Assembly (NCBI RefSeq): GCF_039904985.1
Contig: NZ_CP157005.1
Span: forward strand, 2,356,001-2,420,000
Length of the DNA stretch: 64,000 nucleotides
From: Methylomonas sp. AM2-LC
GTDB lineage: Bacteria; Pseudomonadota; Gammaproteobacteria; Methylococcales; Methylomonadaceae
Direction: 5' to 3'
Made by a program: the position numbers and the translations under genes. Below the pieces are notes generated by a model. That model was given only the letters and a program-made list of their open reading frames with translations. It did no database searches and was not told the origin of the DNA. Positions 39,159 to 46,782 of the stretch are shown here, one piece after another. Numbering within the stretch: the first letter of the stretch is position 1; the number at the start of each line of letters is the position of its first letter.

Positions 39159-39314
39159 ATGGGGTCAGGTCTTTCAATAACGCATTTTTATGAATTACGC
39201 CAAGAAGTCCTTTGCCTCACCGCAAGCGGATTGACGAAAACTCAGATTGCCAGACAACTTAATATAGGGAAAGCAAGCGTTTATCGAATTCTTGCCGTTT
39301 CCCAAAAACAGTAA
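39159..39314 (+). pseudogene. Serine-recombinase-like helix-turn-helix fragment
   Basis: In this chimeric unit (element left end at 39164) the reading frame is open where its sisters have a TAG: TTG replaces TAG. It encodes about 51 residues, and LTKTQIARQLNIGKASVYRIL matches the helix-turn-helix tail of resolvase/invertase-type recombinases. The catalytic domain is absent. The ATG of ATGGGGTCAGG opens the frame, but there is no ribosome binding site of note. It is most likely a gene remnant carried in a repeat. Confidence 0.7.
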
Positions 39315-39362
39315 CCCCCAATATTGGAGGGAATGGGCAGAAATAGCAAAGGGGGATAATGG

Positions 39363-41272
39363 GTAGAGTAAGGAGCAGGCTTGCGCCTACCCCTCCTCAT
39401 CAAACCGTGCTTGCAGTTTTCCCGCACACGGCTTTCCGATGCTCTTCGTACTCAGGCATGCACTGATCGCCAGCCAGCTTTCCCTGGAACCTTAAATAAA
39501 CCATAGCGTTTGTATAAATCTACGCTAGGAAATCGACCTTCGCCAATCTTTCGATCTTTTATCTTATGGCGTTTCATCAAGTGTTTACGCAGGCGTTGCT
39601 CTGCGTGTACCTTAACTTTCTCAAATACCTGACTAGAGTTTTGATAATGGAAATAGTTTGTCCAACCTCTGAGGCTTAGATTAATATTTCTGATCATAAT
39701 TTCTAGTGGCAGGGTGGTTTGATTTCGCCCCGTCATCTGTGTCAGCTTGTCCTTGATCTTCTTCGCAGATTTAGCTGATGGGCAGACATGCGGGTATGGC
39801 TTGCCTGTTCGCCTTCCTTGGCTCATTCTGATTGAAAATCCCAAGAAATTGAAGCTTGATTGGGTAGCGTCAACAATGTGCGTTTTGGATTCGTTCAGGG
39901 TAAGACCTAATCTTTCCAGCACTTGCTTTACAACCAACATGGGTGTTTCAACATCCTTTCTACACAACACAACAAAGTCATCGGCATATCTCACCAACTG
40001 CGCTTTTAATTTGCCTTTGAGCTGATGTCGTTGCCATATCCGGTCAAGAATATGTAGGTAGCAGTTTGCCAATAGCGGGGAGATTACACCACCTTGCGGC
40101 GTTCCTTTACGATTGGCTTTTCCACCACCCAACACCTTCCTCTTACCGTTTTCATCATTACCAATCACGGGGGCTTTCAGCCATTGCTTGATCAGTGCGA
40201 GAATCTCACCATCAACAATGCGTTCTGCAACCACTGCCATCAGCTTTGCATGCGGTATGCTGTCGAAATATTTCGTCAAATCAGCATCTATGACTTGTGT
40301 ATAACCCGCCCATAGCGCATTGGCAATGTCATCCACCGCATCATGCGCCGATTTCTTTGGTCTGAATCCATACGAATTCGGACAGAAGTCTGCTTCGAAT
40401 ATGGGCTCAATGACAAGTTTAACCGCCATTTGCGCCACCCGGTCACGTATCGTCGGAATCCCCAGCGGTCTTAAACTACCATCCGCTTTAGGAATCATAA
40501 CGCGCCGGACTGGCTGGGCTCGGTAGGTCTTTTCTTTCAGATCATGGACAAGTTCCAACAAAAACTTATCTAACCCAATTACATGCTCTATGGCTTCAAA
40601 GCTTATCCCGTCAACGCCGGGACTTCCCTTATTAGCTCTAACCAGACACCAGGCGTGATAGAGGACATCTTCCCGGTATATCTTGTCGTAAAGCGCGTAA
40701 AAACGATAGGCTGGTTCTTGCTTGGCCTTGGTATATAGCTTCCTCTGTAATGTCCTGATTTTCGTAGGAGTGACTAGCAACATGGCAATCTCCTCATCCT
40801 CCATTCTTGGGTTGCGTGAACAAAGTAGAGCCCCTTCCCTCAGCCAAGGTTATGTTGTCCTTTGGCTTCAAACGGTACTATGAGCCCCTCCGACTCCTGT
40901 ATTCAGCCATTGAAATTTCGTTTCCTTATATCCAATGATCGATGGCCTCCCCATCCCTCAATACAGGTCTCCAGCACTGGACTACAAATCTTCTAGTACA
41001 TGCCAACCCTGCTACCCCGGAAGAACACAAACACCATTTCCGTTATTTAAGTGTTCGTACGACGACCTTCCCCTTCTGACCACAGGGTCGGCTTCTTCGA
41101 TTACGTTTACGAGGCTACTTATAGGTTCACTTTCGTTTCGGCCTGCACTTTTGCTATTTGAAAACTTACGACCCCGTGTCGCCACAACGCCGCTTTCTCA
41201 TGCTACCGTGGCGTACGGACAATTCCACGGTCGGGACTTTAACCCGCTAGATTTGCAGTTGTTACTGCGTAC
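39363..41272 (-). mobile_element. Group II intron, copy B (complete, about 1910 bp)
   Basis: Read on the minus strand, the intron starts GTACGCAGTAAC at 41272 and ends CTCTAC at 39363. The flanks rejoin to CCTGACC|CCATTATCC, which is exactly the uninterrupted junction of the neighbouring repeats. That fixes both ends. The start is GTACG rather than the consensus GTGYG. A GGTCAG at 41081-41076 (about intron nt 192-197) pairs with the last six 5'-exon bases CTGACC, the expected EBS1-IBS1 contact. The domain V and VI hairpins precede the 3' end. Confidence 0.93.
39452..40804 (-). CDS. ltrA: Group II intron reverse transcriptase/maturase, copy B
   Basis: A 450-aa maturase identical to that at 65-1417, with intact YADD catalytic box and domain X. 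It lies inside intron copy B in sense orientation with the intron. Identity of a 1.5-kb stretch 39 kb away means recent movement or ongoing gene conversion. The inverted orientation of the copies gives a target for inversion of the intervening DNA. Confidence 0.95.
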   Translation of the reverse strand: MEDEEIAMLLVTPTKIRTLQRKLYTKAKQEPAYRFYALYDKIYREDVLYHAWCLVRANKGSPGVDGISFEAIEHVIGLDKFLLELVHDLKEKTYRAQPVRRVMIPKADGSLRPLGIPTIRDRVAQMAVKLVIEPIFEADFCPNSYGFRPKKSAHDAVDDIANALWAGYTQVIDADLTKYFDSIPHAKLMAVVAERIVDGEILALIKQWLKAPVIGNDENGKRKVLGGGKANRKGTPQGGVISPLLANCYLHILDRIWQRHQLKGKLKAQLVRYADDFVVLCRKDVETPMLVVKQVLERLGLTLNESKTHIVDATQSSFNFLGFSIRMSQGRRTGKPYPHVCPSAKSAKKIKDKLTQMTGRNQTTLPLEIMIRNINLSLRGWTNYFHYQNSSQVFEKVKVHAEQRLRKHLMKRHKIKDRKIGEGRFPSVDLYKRYGLFKVPGKAGWRSVHA

Positions 41273-41273
41273 G

Positions 41274-41337
41274 GTCAGGTCTTTCAATGACGCATTTTTA
41301 TGAATTACGCCAAGAAGTCCTTTGCCTCACCGCAAGG
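41274..41337 (+). repeat. Truncated chimeric element next to the intron
   Basis: This is the 5' exon side of intron copy B. It holds the element left end and the first part of the recombinase-tail unit up to CTCACCGCAAG, then jumps to the GGGGATAATGGGG linker of the next element. It shows internal deletion as well as intron insertion. Confidence 0.8.
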
Positions 41338-41349
41338 GGGGATAATGGG

Positions 41350-41598
41350 GTCAGGTCTTTCAATGACGCATTTTTATGTTAAAATAAATGTACAGCATAT
41401 ACAGAATGAATAACATAAATATATATATGAAAGGTTAAACAATATGGCAAGACCTTTAAGAATTGAATTAGTAATCAAGCACAATGTGTTATGGAAAGAC
41501 CTGACCTCAATGCCCCCGATTATCTCGCCGAATACCAGACAGTCAACTGGATCAACGGTTGCCTTAACTATAGAAATTGGATAGCGACCCCGAACGAC
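41350..41598 (+). mobile_element. 157-bp RAYT derivative, copy 3, with 92-bp right flank
   Basis: The element (41350-41506) and its flank (41507-41598) match 38678-38926. The flank ends at CGAACGAC and then meets CACAATGCGGTCAGG, the next element. Confidence 0.87.
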
Positions 41599-41610
41599 GA
41601 ACACAATGCG

Positions 41611-41810
41611 GTCAGGTCTTTCAATAACGCATTTTTATGAATTACGCCAAGAAGTCCTTTGCCTCACCGCAAGCGGATAGACGAAAACTCAGATTGCCAG
41701 ACAACTTAATATAGGGAAAGCAAGCGTTTATCGAATCCTTGCCGTTTCCCAAAAACAATAACCCCCAATATTGGAGGGAATGGGCAGAAATAGCAAAGTA
41801 TCTAGTTCCA
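41611..41810 (+). repeat. Chimeric element with recombinase tail, unit 5
   Basis: Same as the unit at 38954, with the in-frame TAG and the GTATCTAGTTCCA tail. An AAGGAGAATGGGG linker leads to the next element; the linker matches the tandem repeat at 38197. Confidence 0.83.
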
Positions 41811-41825
41811 GATAAGGAGAATGGG

Positions 41826-41877
41826 GTCAGGTCTTTCAATGACGCATTTTTATGTTAAAATAAATGTACAGCATATA
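41826..41877 (+). mobile_element. RAYT element left-end fragment
   Basis: It contains only GTCAGGTCTTTCAATGACGC to CAGCATATAC, then AAAGGGATAATGGGG. It is a 52-base truncated copy lying head-to-tail with the next, longer element. Confidence 0.8.
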
Positions 41878-41986
41878 CAAAGGGATAATGGGGTCAGGTC
41901 TTTCAATAACGCATTTTTATGTTAAAATAAATGTACAGCATATACAGAATGAATAACATAAATATATATATGAAAGGTTAAACAAT

Positions 41987-42131
41987 ATGGCAAGACCTTT
42001 AAGAATTGAATTAGCGGGCGGTTTGTATCATGTCACTTCGCGAGGAAATGCTCGCGATGATATTTTTTTAGACGATGACGATAGATTATGTTGGCTGGAA
42101 ATATTTGGTCAAGTTTGCGAGCGATTCAACT
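41987..42131 (+). pseudogene. RAYT transposase, truncated copy 1
   Basis: The first 48 codons match the intact copies at 45071 and 47581 (MARPLRIELAGGLYHVTSRG onward). The match stops after ...CERFN, before the HUH metal site, so the product cannot be active. The element left end is at 41893. The sequence changes at 42132 into a hairpin and then a group II intron, and the transposase 3' part is not found beyond the intron. The truncation is therefore a real deletion, not just an intron insertion. Confidence 0.9.
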
Positions 42132-42134
42132 CGC

Positions 42135-42156
42135 GTGGGCACAAAAAGGTGCCCAC
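42135..42156 (+). repeat. Terminator-like hairpin at intron boundary
   Basis: The arms GTGGGCAC and GTGCCCAC are perfect, with loop AAAAAG. It is directly followed by CCTA and the intron start. Group IIC introns typically insert just after such stem-loops, so this is the likely target structure. Confidence 0.75.
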
Positions 42157-42160
42157 CCTA

Positions 42161-44032
42161 GTGTGCCCGGCATGGGCTAAAACTTGTTATCTGAAAGGAG
42201 ATAACCGGAAATTGTAACAATAACCGTAGCGAAACCGCAAGGGGGAAGCCGCGAGGCCAGCCTGAAAGAAGCGGATAGCAAATGCACGACCGTATGAACA
42301 AGAACAAGCAGTGAGGCCGGGTGTGGGCGATGAGTGTGCTAGGGAACACGAAATCCAACCGTTACCGAAAGACGCATCAGGTAGAGCTTGACGGCACGGG
42401 CAGAAAGTTTTAGCACCCTACCCGGGGAGATCTCCCGAATGAGAGTTTGGGAGAAGTCAGCAGAGGCCGTATTAGTGAGGAAGTCCTGGAAACAGGATGG
42501 AGCGAAGGGCCGAAGAACCAAAAGACAGACCGATTGAACAACTCCAGGAAACGGCGAGTAGTATTTCGAAACAGTCGAGCGTTGCAACTGCGGCAGTTAC
42601 TCGAACTGGCGACCTAAAGGAACGGGTGGATTCCCGTTTGATAACAGTAGCGCGGGATACAAGTCTGATCTTGGGCGAAGGAGAAATAGAAGGTGCTGAA
42701 TGAAGATGTGATGGAAAGAGTCCTAAATCGGGACAACCTGCAAGAAGCGTATAAGCGAGTAAAAGCCAATAAAGGATCGGCCGGAGTAGATGGTATGACC
42801 GTAGAAGATTTCGCAGACCATGCTGGTAAACACTGGCCTGTGATAGCGGAGAAACTGAAAGCGGGAACTTATCAATCCGGAGCGATACGAGGCATAGCGA
42901 TACCGAAACCGCAAGGAGGAGAACGAGTGTTGGGCATCCCGAATGTTCAGGACAGAGTAATCCAGCAAGCGGTAAGCCAAGTACTGAGTCCGATCTTCGA
43001 AGCGGAATTCAGTGAGCACAGCTACGGGTATAGGCCGCAAAGAAGCGCGCATGACGCGGTCAGAGCGGCCAGTCGCTATGTGATGGAAGGTAAAACTTGG
43101 GTAGTGGATATAGACATCTGTGCGTTCTTCGATGAAGTTAACCACGACAAACTGATGGCGAAAATCGGCCAGAAAGTCAGGGATAAGAGAGTTTTGAAAC
43201 TGATAGGCAATTACCTGAGAGCGCCAATGGAGAGAGACGGCCAGAGAATCAAGCGAAGCCAAGGCACGCCGCAAGGTGGCCCGCTAAGCCCACTGCTGGC
43301 CAACATCTACCTGGATGATTTGGACAAAGAATTGGAAAGTCGAGGATTAAGCTTCTGCCGGTACGCCGATGACCTTGTGATATTCGTAAAAAGCGAAAGA
43401 AGCGGGGAAAGGATACTGGCAAGCCTAACGGAATGGATAGCCAAACACTTGAAGTTGAGAGTTAATCCAAACAAAAGTGGAACAGGCAGGCCTTGGCAAG
43501 GAAAATTTCTTGGATTTAGAATCAACAGCGATGGCAGCATAAAACTGGCGAAAGCCAGCCTGGAGAAATTGAAAGATCAAGTGAGAAATTACTGGAACAA
43601 TCAAAACAGGCAAGCATTGGAAGAACGGATAAAGGAGTGGCAGCAATACATAAGAGGCTGGTATGCCTATTATGGAGCGTGCATAAAATATCCAATCACC
43701 AGAGCATTGGAGGGTTGGATAAGGAGGCACATGCGGAAATACTTCTGGCAACGCTGGCATAATAAGCGGGGCAGAATAAACGCATTAAAACGGCTGAAAG
43801 CCAAGCCATACCATTTGCGTCAAACAACCGTATCGGTAGGTGCATGGAGGATGGCGAGAAGCCCAATGCTAAGCACAGTGCTCAATAACGCAAGGTTGAA
43901 ACGATGGGGGTTATGGTTACCATCAGATTTTGTGACAAGATAAGTCACTGGGTTCAACCGCCGGATGCGGAAAACCGCACGTCCGGTGGTGTGGGAGAGG
44001 TGACGGGCGAAATCCCGTCGCCCCGACCCGAT
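42161..44032 (+). mobile_element. Group IIC-like intron (about 1.87 kb)
   Basis: The 5' end GTGTGCCCGGCATGGG fits the GTGYG consensus. TAGGG at 42340-42344 can pair with the exon CCCTA at 42156-42160 as EBS1-IBS1. The maturase gene occupies 42693-43943. The domain V hairpin GCCGGATGCGG / CCGCACGTCCGG is at about 43957-43992, followed by a domain VI stem (GACGGG/CCCGTC). The 3' end is placed at CCCGAT, 44032, by analogy with other group IIC introns. The hairpin upstream agrees with the group IIC target rule. Confidence 0.88.
42693..43943 (+). CDS. ltrA: Group II intron reverse transcriptase/maturase (class C type)
   Basis: A 416-aa protein without an endonuclease domain, the length typical of group IIC maturases. 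Reverse transcriptase blocks are clear: KGSAGVDGMTV, ERVLGIPNVQDRVIQQ, SYGYRPQRSAHDAV, GTPQGGPLSPLLANI and FCRYADDLVI. A maturase domain follows (WYAYYGACIKYPITRALEGW). It belongs to a different lineage from the two identical maturases elsewhere in the window. The ATG at 42714 is an alternative start; the frame from 42693 opens with a non-ATG codon close to GAAGG. Confidence 0.93.
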   Translation: MLNEDVMERVLNRDNLQEAYKRVKANKGSAGVDGMTVEDFADHAGKHWPVIAEKLKAGTYQSGAIRGIAIPKPQGGERVLGIPNVQDRVIQQAVSQVLSPIFEAEFSEHSYGYRPQRSAHDAVRAASRYVMEGKTWVVDIDICAFFDEVNHDKLMAKIGQKVRDKRVLKLIGNYLRAPMERDGQRIKRSQGTPQGGPLSPLLANIYLDDLDKELESRGLSFCRYADDLVIFVKSERSGERILASLTEWIAKHLKLRVNPNKSGTGRPWQGKFLGFRINSDGSIKLAKASLEKLKDQVRNYWNNQNRQALEERIKEWQQYIRGWYAYYGACIKYPITRALEGWIRRHMRKYFWQRWHNKRGRINALKRLKAKPYHLRQTTVSVGAWRMARSPMLSTVLNNARLKRWGLWLPSDFVTR

Positions 44033-44149
44033 CGGGGCTAAAAATAGAGGTGAAGCATAAATCATATTTACCTGGAAAGACGTGACCCGGACACATGAAA
44101 CTTTTCTGTAGTTTGTTTAAATCTGCCTAAGCTTGCTCAACATCAATAA

Positions 44150-44185
44150 TTGTCATTTGACAACTTATTACGACAATACTACTAT
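44150..44185 (+). promoter_or_regulatory. Promoter with dyad operator for the TA-like pair
   Basis: A good -35 TTGACA (44157-44162) and a -10-like TACTAT (44180-44185) are spaced by 17 bases. A perfect inverted repeat, TTGTCA-TT-TGACAA (44150-44163), overlaps the -35. This is the usual layout for an autorepressed toxin-antitoxin operon. Confidence 0.7.
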
Positions 44186-44209
44186 GTGGGAAAATTTTCG
44201 AGATCAATA

Positions 44210-44464
44210 ATGCCACATCAGAAAAAAGAGATCGCGGCCGCTTTAGAATATGCATCAAGTAAGGGATGGAGAATTGTAGAAGGTGGATCTCATGCATGGG
44301 GGCAAATGTATTGTCCTTACAACGATAAAGAATGTAGGTGCGGTGAATTTTGCAGGGCGAGCATTTGGAGTACACCAAAAAATCCTGGAAACCACGCCAA
44401 GCAAATTAGACGTATTGTTGATAACTGCATTATGCAAAAACACACAGATATTGGTGAGGAATAG
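44210..44464 (+). CDS. Small HicA-like protein, candidate toxin
   Basis: An 84-aa basic protein starting at the ATG at 44210. The stretch YASSKGWRIVEGGSHAWGQMYCP and the later RASIWSTPKNPGNHAKQIRR show the Gly-x-His pattern of HicA/double-stranded RNA-binding toxins, with an inserted Cys cluster (CPYNDKECRCGEFC) that may bind a metal. It is followed 3 bases later by a helix-turn-helix gene. The pair sits between mobile elements. Toxin activity is inference. Confidence 0.65.
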   Translation: MPHQKKEIAAALEYASSKGWRIVEGGSHAWGQMYCPYNDKECRCGEFCRASIWSTPKNPGNHAKQIRRIVDNCIMQKHTDIGEE

Positions 44465-44467
44465 GCG

Positions 44468-44959
44468 ATGACTGATTATGATTTTACGTTGAAGTTTGAT
44501 ATTACTTCCCTTGAGTGCGAACCGGAATCCTTGTTAGATCAATTTTATGAGGCAGGGTGTGATGATGCCATTATCGGGATTGGACGGCCAGGGCGAATCG
44601 CTCTGAATTTCACAAGAGAAGCCGGATCGGCATTAGAGGCAGTCTCAAGCGCACTAACAGATGTTAATAAAGTAATCCCTAAAGCAAAGTTAATCGAAGC
44701 CACGCCCGATTTTGTTGGCTTAACCGATATTGCTGATATTTTGGGATGCAGCCGTCAAAATATCAGGAATATTTATATCAAATATCAGGCAACTTTTCCC
44801 ACGCCTATCCATGAGGGAAGCGTAACAATTTGGCATCTCGCTAAAGTGCTTTATTGGTTCAAGGAGAAAGAAAATTACAATGTAGAAGATAGTTTGCTTG
44901 AAGTTTCGGAAACCAACATGAAAATCAACCTTGATCGACAAGTTTTGGAAGCAGCCTAA
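44468..44959 (+). CDS. Helix-turn-helix protein, candidate antitoxin
   Basis: A 163-aa protein whose GAGG ribosome site lies in the end of the preceding gene. The C-terminal half has a MerR/HTH-like motif (LTDIADILGCSRQNIRNIYIKYQ, ~83-105). The N-terminal half, FDITSLECEPESLLDQFYEAGCDDA, looks like a small alpha/beta ligand or protein-binding domain. The pairing with a HicA-like gene and the dyad in their promoter suggest it neutralises the toxin and represses the operon. Family not recognised with certainty. Confidence 0.65.
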   Translation: MTDYDFTLKFDITSLECEPESLLDQFYEAGCDDAIIGIGRPGRIALNFTREAGSALEAVSSALTDVNKVIPKAKLIEATPDFVGLTDIADILGCSRQNIRNIYIKYQATFPTPIHEGSVTIWHLAKVLYWFKEKENYNVEDSLLEVSETNMKINLDRQVLEAA

Positions 44960-45002
44960 GATTGGCTATAGGGGGCGATCTGTTTCAAAAAAACACAATG
45001 GG

Positions 45003-45933
45003 GTCAGGTCTTTCAATAACGCATTTTTATGTTAAAATAAATGTACAGTATTTATGAAAGGTTAAACAATATGGCAAGACCTTTAAGAATTGAATTAGCG
45101 GGCGGTTTGTATCATGTCACTTCGCGAGGAAATGCTCGCGATGATATTTTTTTAGACGATGACGATAGATTATGTTGGCTGGAAATATTTGGTCAAGTTT
45201 GCGAGCGATTCAACTGGATATGCCATGCTTATTGTTTGATGACTAACCATTACCACGTTGTTATTGAAACCATTGAAGGTAATTTATCAGCTGGCATGCG
45301 GCAGTTAAATGGGGTTTATACTCAAAGCTTTAACCGCAGGCATCAACGGGTAGGGCATGTCTATCAGGGTAGATTTAAAGGAGTTTTGGTTGAAAAAGAG
45401 AGCTATTTACTGGAATTGTCGCGATATGTGGTTTTGAATCCCGTTAGAGCGTTAATGGTGTCATTACCTGGACAATGGAAATGGAGTAGTTATAACGCTA
45501 TGATTGATAGTGTAATACCCCCTAGATGGCTGCAAACGGATTGGTTATTGAGCCAATTTAGCCTTAATAGAGCACATGCAATAATTCAATATCTTGATTT
45601 TGTAAATGCTGGCGTTGGTTTGCCACCAATTTGGCAGAATTTACGCAATCAAATTTATTTAGGAAATAAAGACTTTGTTCTACAACTACAAAGCAATTTA
45701 AAAGGCAATTCCGAACTTATTAATGAAATTCCCAAGGCTCAACGGCGTCCACCCGCTGAACCGTTAGAGTTCTATAAGAATAAATATCAAAATAGGAAAG
45801 AAGGTATGAGGTTAGCATTCAAAACAGGCGACTTTACTTTACAACAAATAGCGACTATTTTTGGTGTGCATTACTCAACAGTTAGTCGAACGGTAAAATG
45901 AAATTACTTGCATGTGTTATGGAAAGACCTGAC
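45003..45933 (+). mobile_element. RAYT/IS200-like element, copy 2 (complete)
   Basis: The left end GTCAGGTCTTTCAATAACGCAT follows AATGGG. The right end, reversed, reads GTCAGGTCTTTCCATAACACAT, so the ends are inverted repeats with three mismatches. The leader between left end and gene is shorter than in copy 3: bases ATACAGAATG... are missing. Confidence 0.9.
45071..45901 (+). CDS. REP-associated tyrosine transposase (RAYT), copy 2
   Basis: A 276-aa Y1/HUH single-strand transposase. The ATG at 45071 follows GAAAGG. The metal site is His60-Tyr61-His62 in MTNHYHVVIE; Tyr112 or Tyr119 in YLLELSRYVVLNP is the likely nucleophile. A C-terminal helix-turn-helix (FTLQQIATIFGVHYSTVSRTVK) completes the protein. 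Such proteins cut and join single-stranded DNA at REP-like hairpins. It appears intact and is the best source of activity for the 157-bp derivatives nearby. An in-frame ATG at 45041 gives an unlikely extension. Confidence 0.93.
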   Translation: MARPLRIELAGGLYHVTSRGNARDDIFLDDDDRLCWLEIFGQVCERFNWICHAYCLMTNHYHVVIETIEGNLSAGMRQLNGVYTQSFNRRHQRVGHVYQGRFKGVLVEKESYLLELSRYVVLNPVRALMVSLPGQWKWSSYNAMIDSVIPPRWLQTDWLLSQFSLNRAHAIIQYLDFVNAGVGLPPIWQNLRNQIYLGNKDFVLQLQSNLKGNSELINEIPKAQRRPPAEPLEFYKNKYQNRKEGMRLAFKTGDFTLQQIATIFGVHYSTVSRTVK

Positions 45934-46030
45934 ACCTATGCCTCTCATTAGGGGCTTTGCCCCTAGCCGTGCGGCTTACCCCACCCTCGCCGAGAGGCAG
46001 GGGCCGGGATAGCCCGGCCCCTACATAGGG

Positions 46031-46108
46031 TAGGCCGGTTGTGGGCAAGTCAAGGACTACTCGACGCAAGCGTCTGCGTTCCTCCTTGACTTGCCCACAA
46101 TCGGCCTA
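46031..46108. repeat. 26-bp inverted repeat
   Basis: The left arm, TAGGCCGGTTGTGGGCAAGT then CAAGGA (46031-46056), pairs with 46083-46108 with a single mismatch, separated by 26 bases. A second perfect small hairpin, CTAGCG/CGCTAG, follows at 46105-46119. Neither overlaps a gene. It lies downstream of RAYT copy 2 and could be an attachment-type or regulatory structure. Confidence 0.75.
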
Positions 46109-46209
46109 GCGGATCGCTAGGGTTTAGATTTTAATAAAAGTCACAAGGAATGAGGCTAACAACGAATTGCGTGGATAAAATTCAAGTGATGGCAAAAAAG
46201 GTAACACCT

Positions 46210-46290
46210 GCATTCCTATGAACCTGATGGGGTCTCGGGCTCTTAGAAGCCGTGGAACTGATGAGGTAGGAATGTGCGGATTCCATCAGG
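46210..46290 (+). ncRNA. Possible structured RNA with pseudoknot pairing
   Basis: Two perfect 8-bp helices interleave: CATTCCTA (46211-46218) with TAGGAATG (46267-46274), and CCTGATGG (46223-46230) with CCATCAGG (46283-46290). A hairpin GGCT/AGCC sits between them. This topology is rare by chance and typical of structured RNAs. No transcript or family is known to me. It could also be a remnant of an intron. The rest of 45934-46782 has no supported gene. Confidence 0.4.
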
Positions 46291-46782
46291 GCTAGAGGAT
46301 AATGGTTCCTCAGCAATTAAAAGCCGGATATATGGAAGCAATATTCTTTTTGTCACGAGTGAAATTTTTCTTGCAATACGGGGTAGACCATATATGACCC
46401 CGTTATGTTACTACTTTCGCCTTGAAATCTCCTGTAAAGTTTTTGCGCTTCGTTTCACTCATTTCCTACTCCTTTTGGGGTAGGTTACCATCTTAATTTA
46501 TTGTCTGAAAATTGGGGTCCACTATATAGGTATTATTACGAATATACATCCAATCTAAATGCCCTATATGATGAAGTCGGCTTAAGGTAGAGATTAGTTA
46601 AATAGCCAATATTCAGTCGATAGACTGCTTAGCGTTTTTGTCATCACTGATATCACTATAAAACATGTTATCCATTATCGAGTACTTTTAATAACTGATA
46701 CAGATAACGATTTATTATTTTTATAAGCCTGTATTCCCACACAAGGCTCAATCTTACATTGCTAACAGGAACAACACATCCC

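Noticed and set aside
38197..39360. CRISPR-like array
   Set aside because: The repeated units have no unique spacers of constant length, no cas genes are nearby, and the units are fragments of mobile elements.
40935..41303. 122-codon ORF opposite to the intron
   Set aside because: It lies on the antisense strand of intron copy B structural RNA.
46257..46264. Hammerhead-like CTGATGAG
   Set aside because: The required GAAA core and flanking helices are missing.
46274..46483. 69-codon ORF after the RNA candidate
   Set aside because: No family and no ribosome site; it overlaps the pseudoknot arms and looks random.
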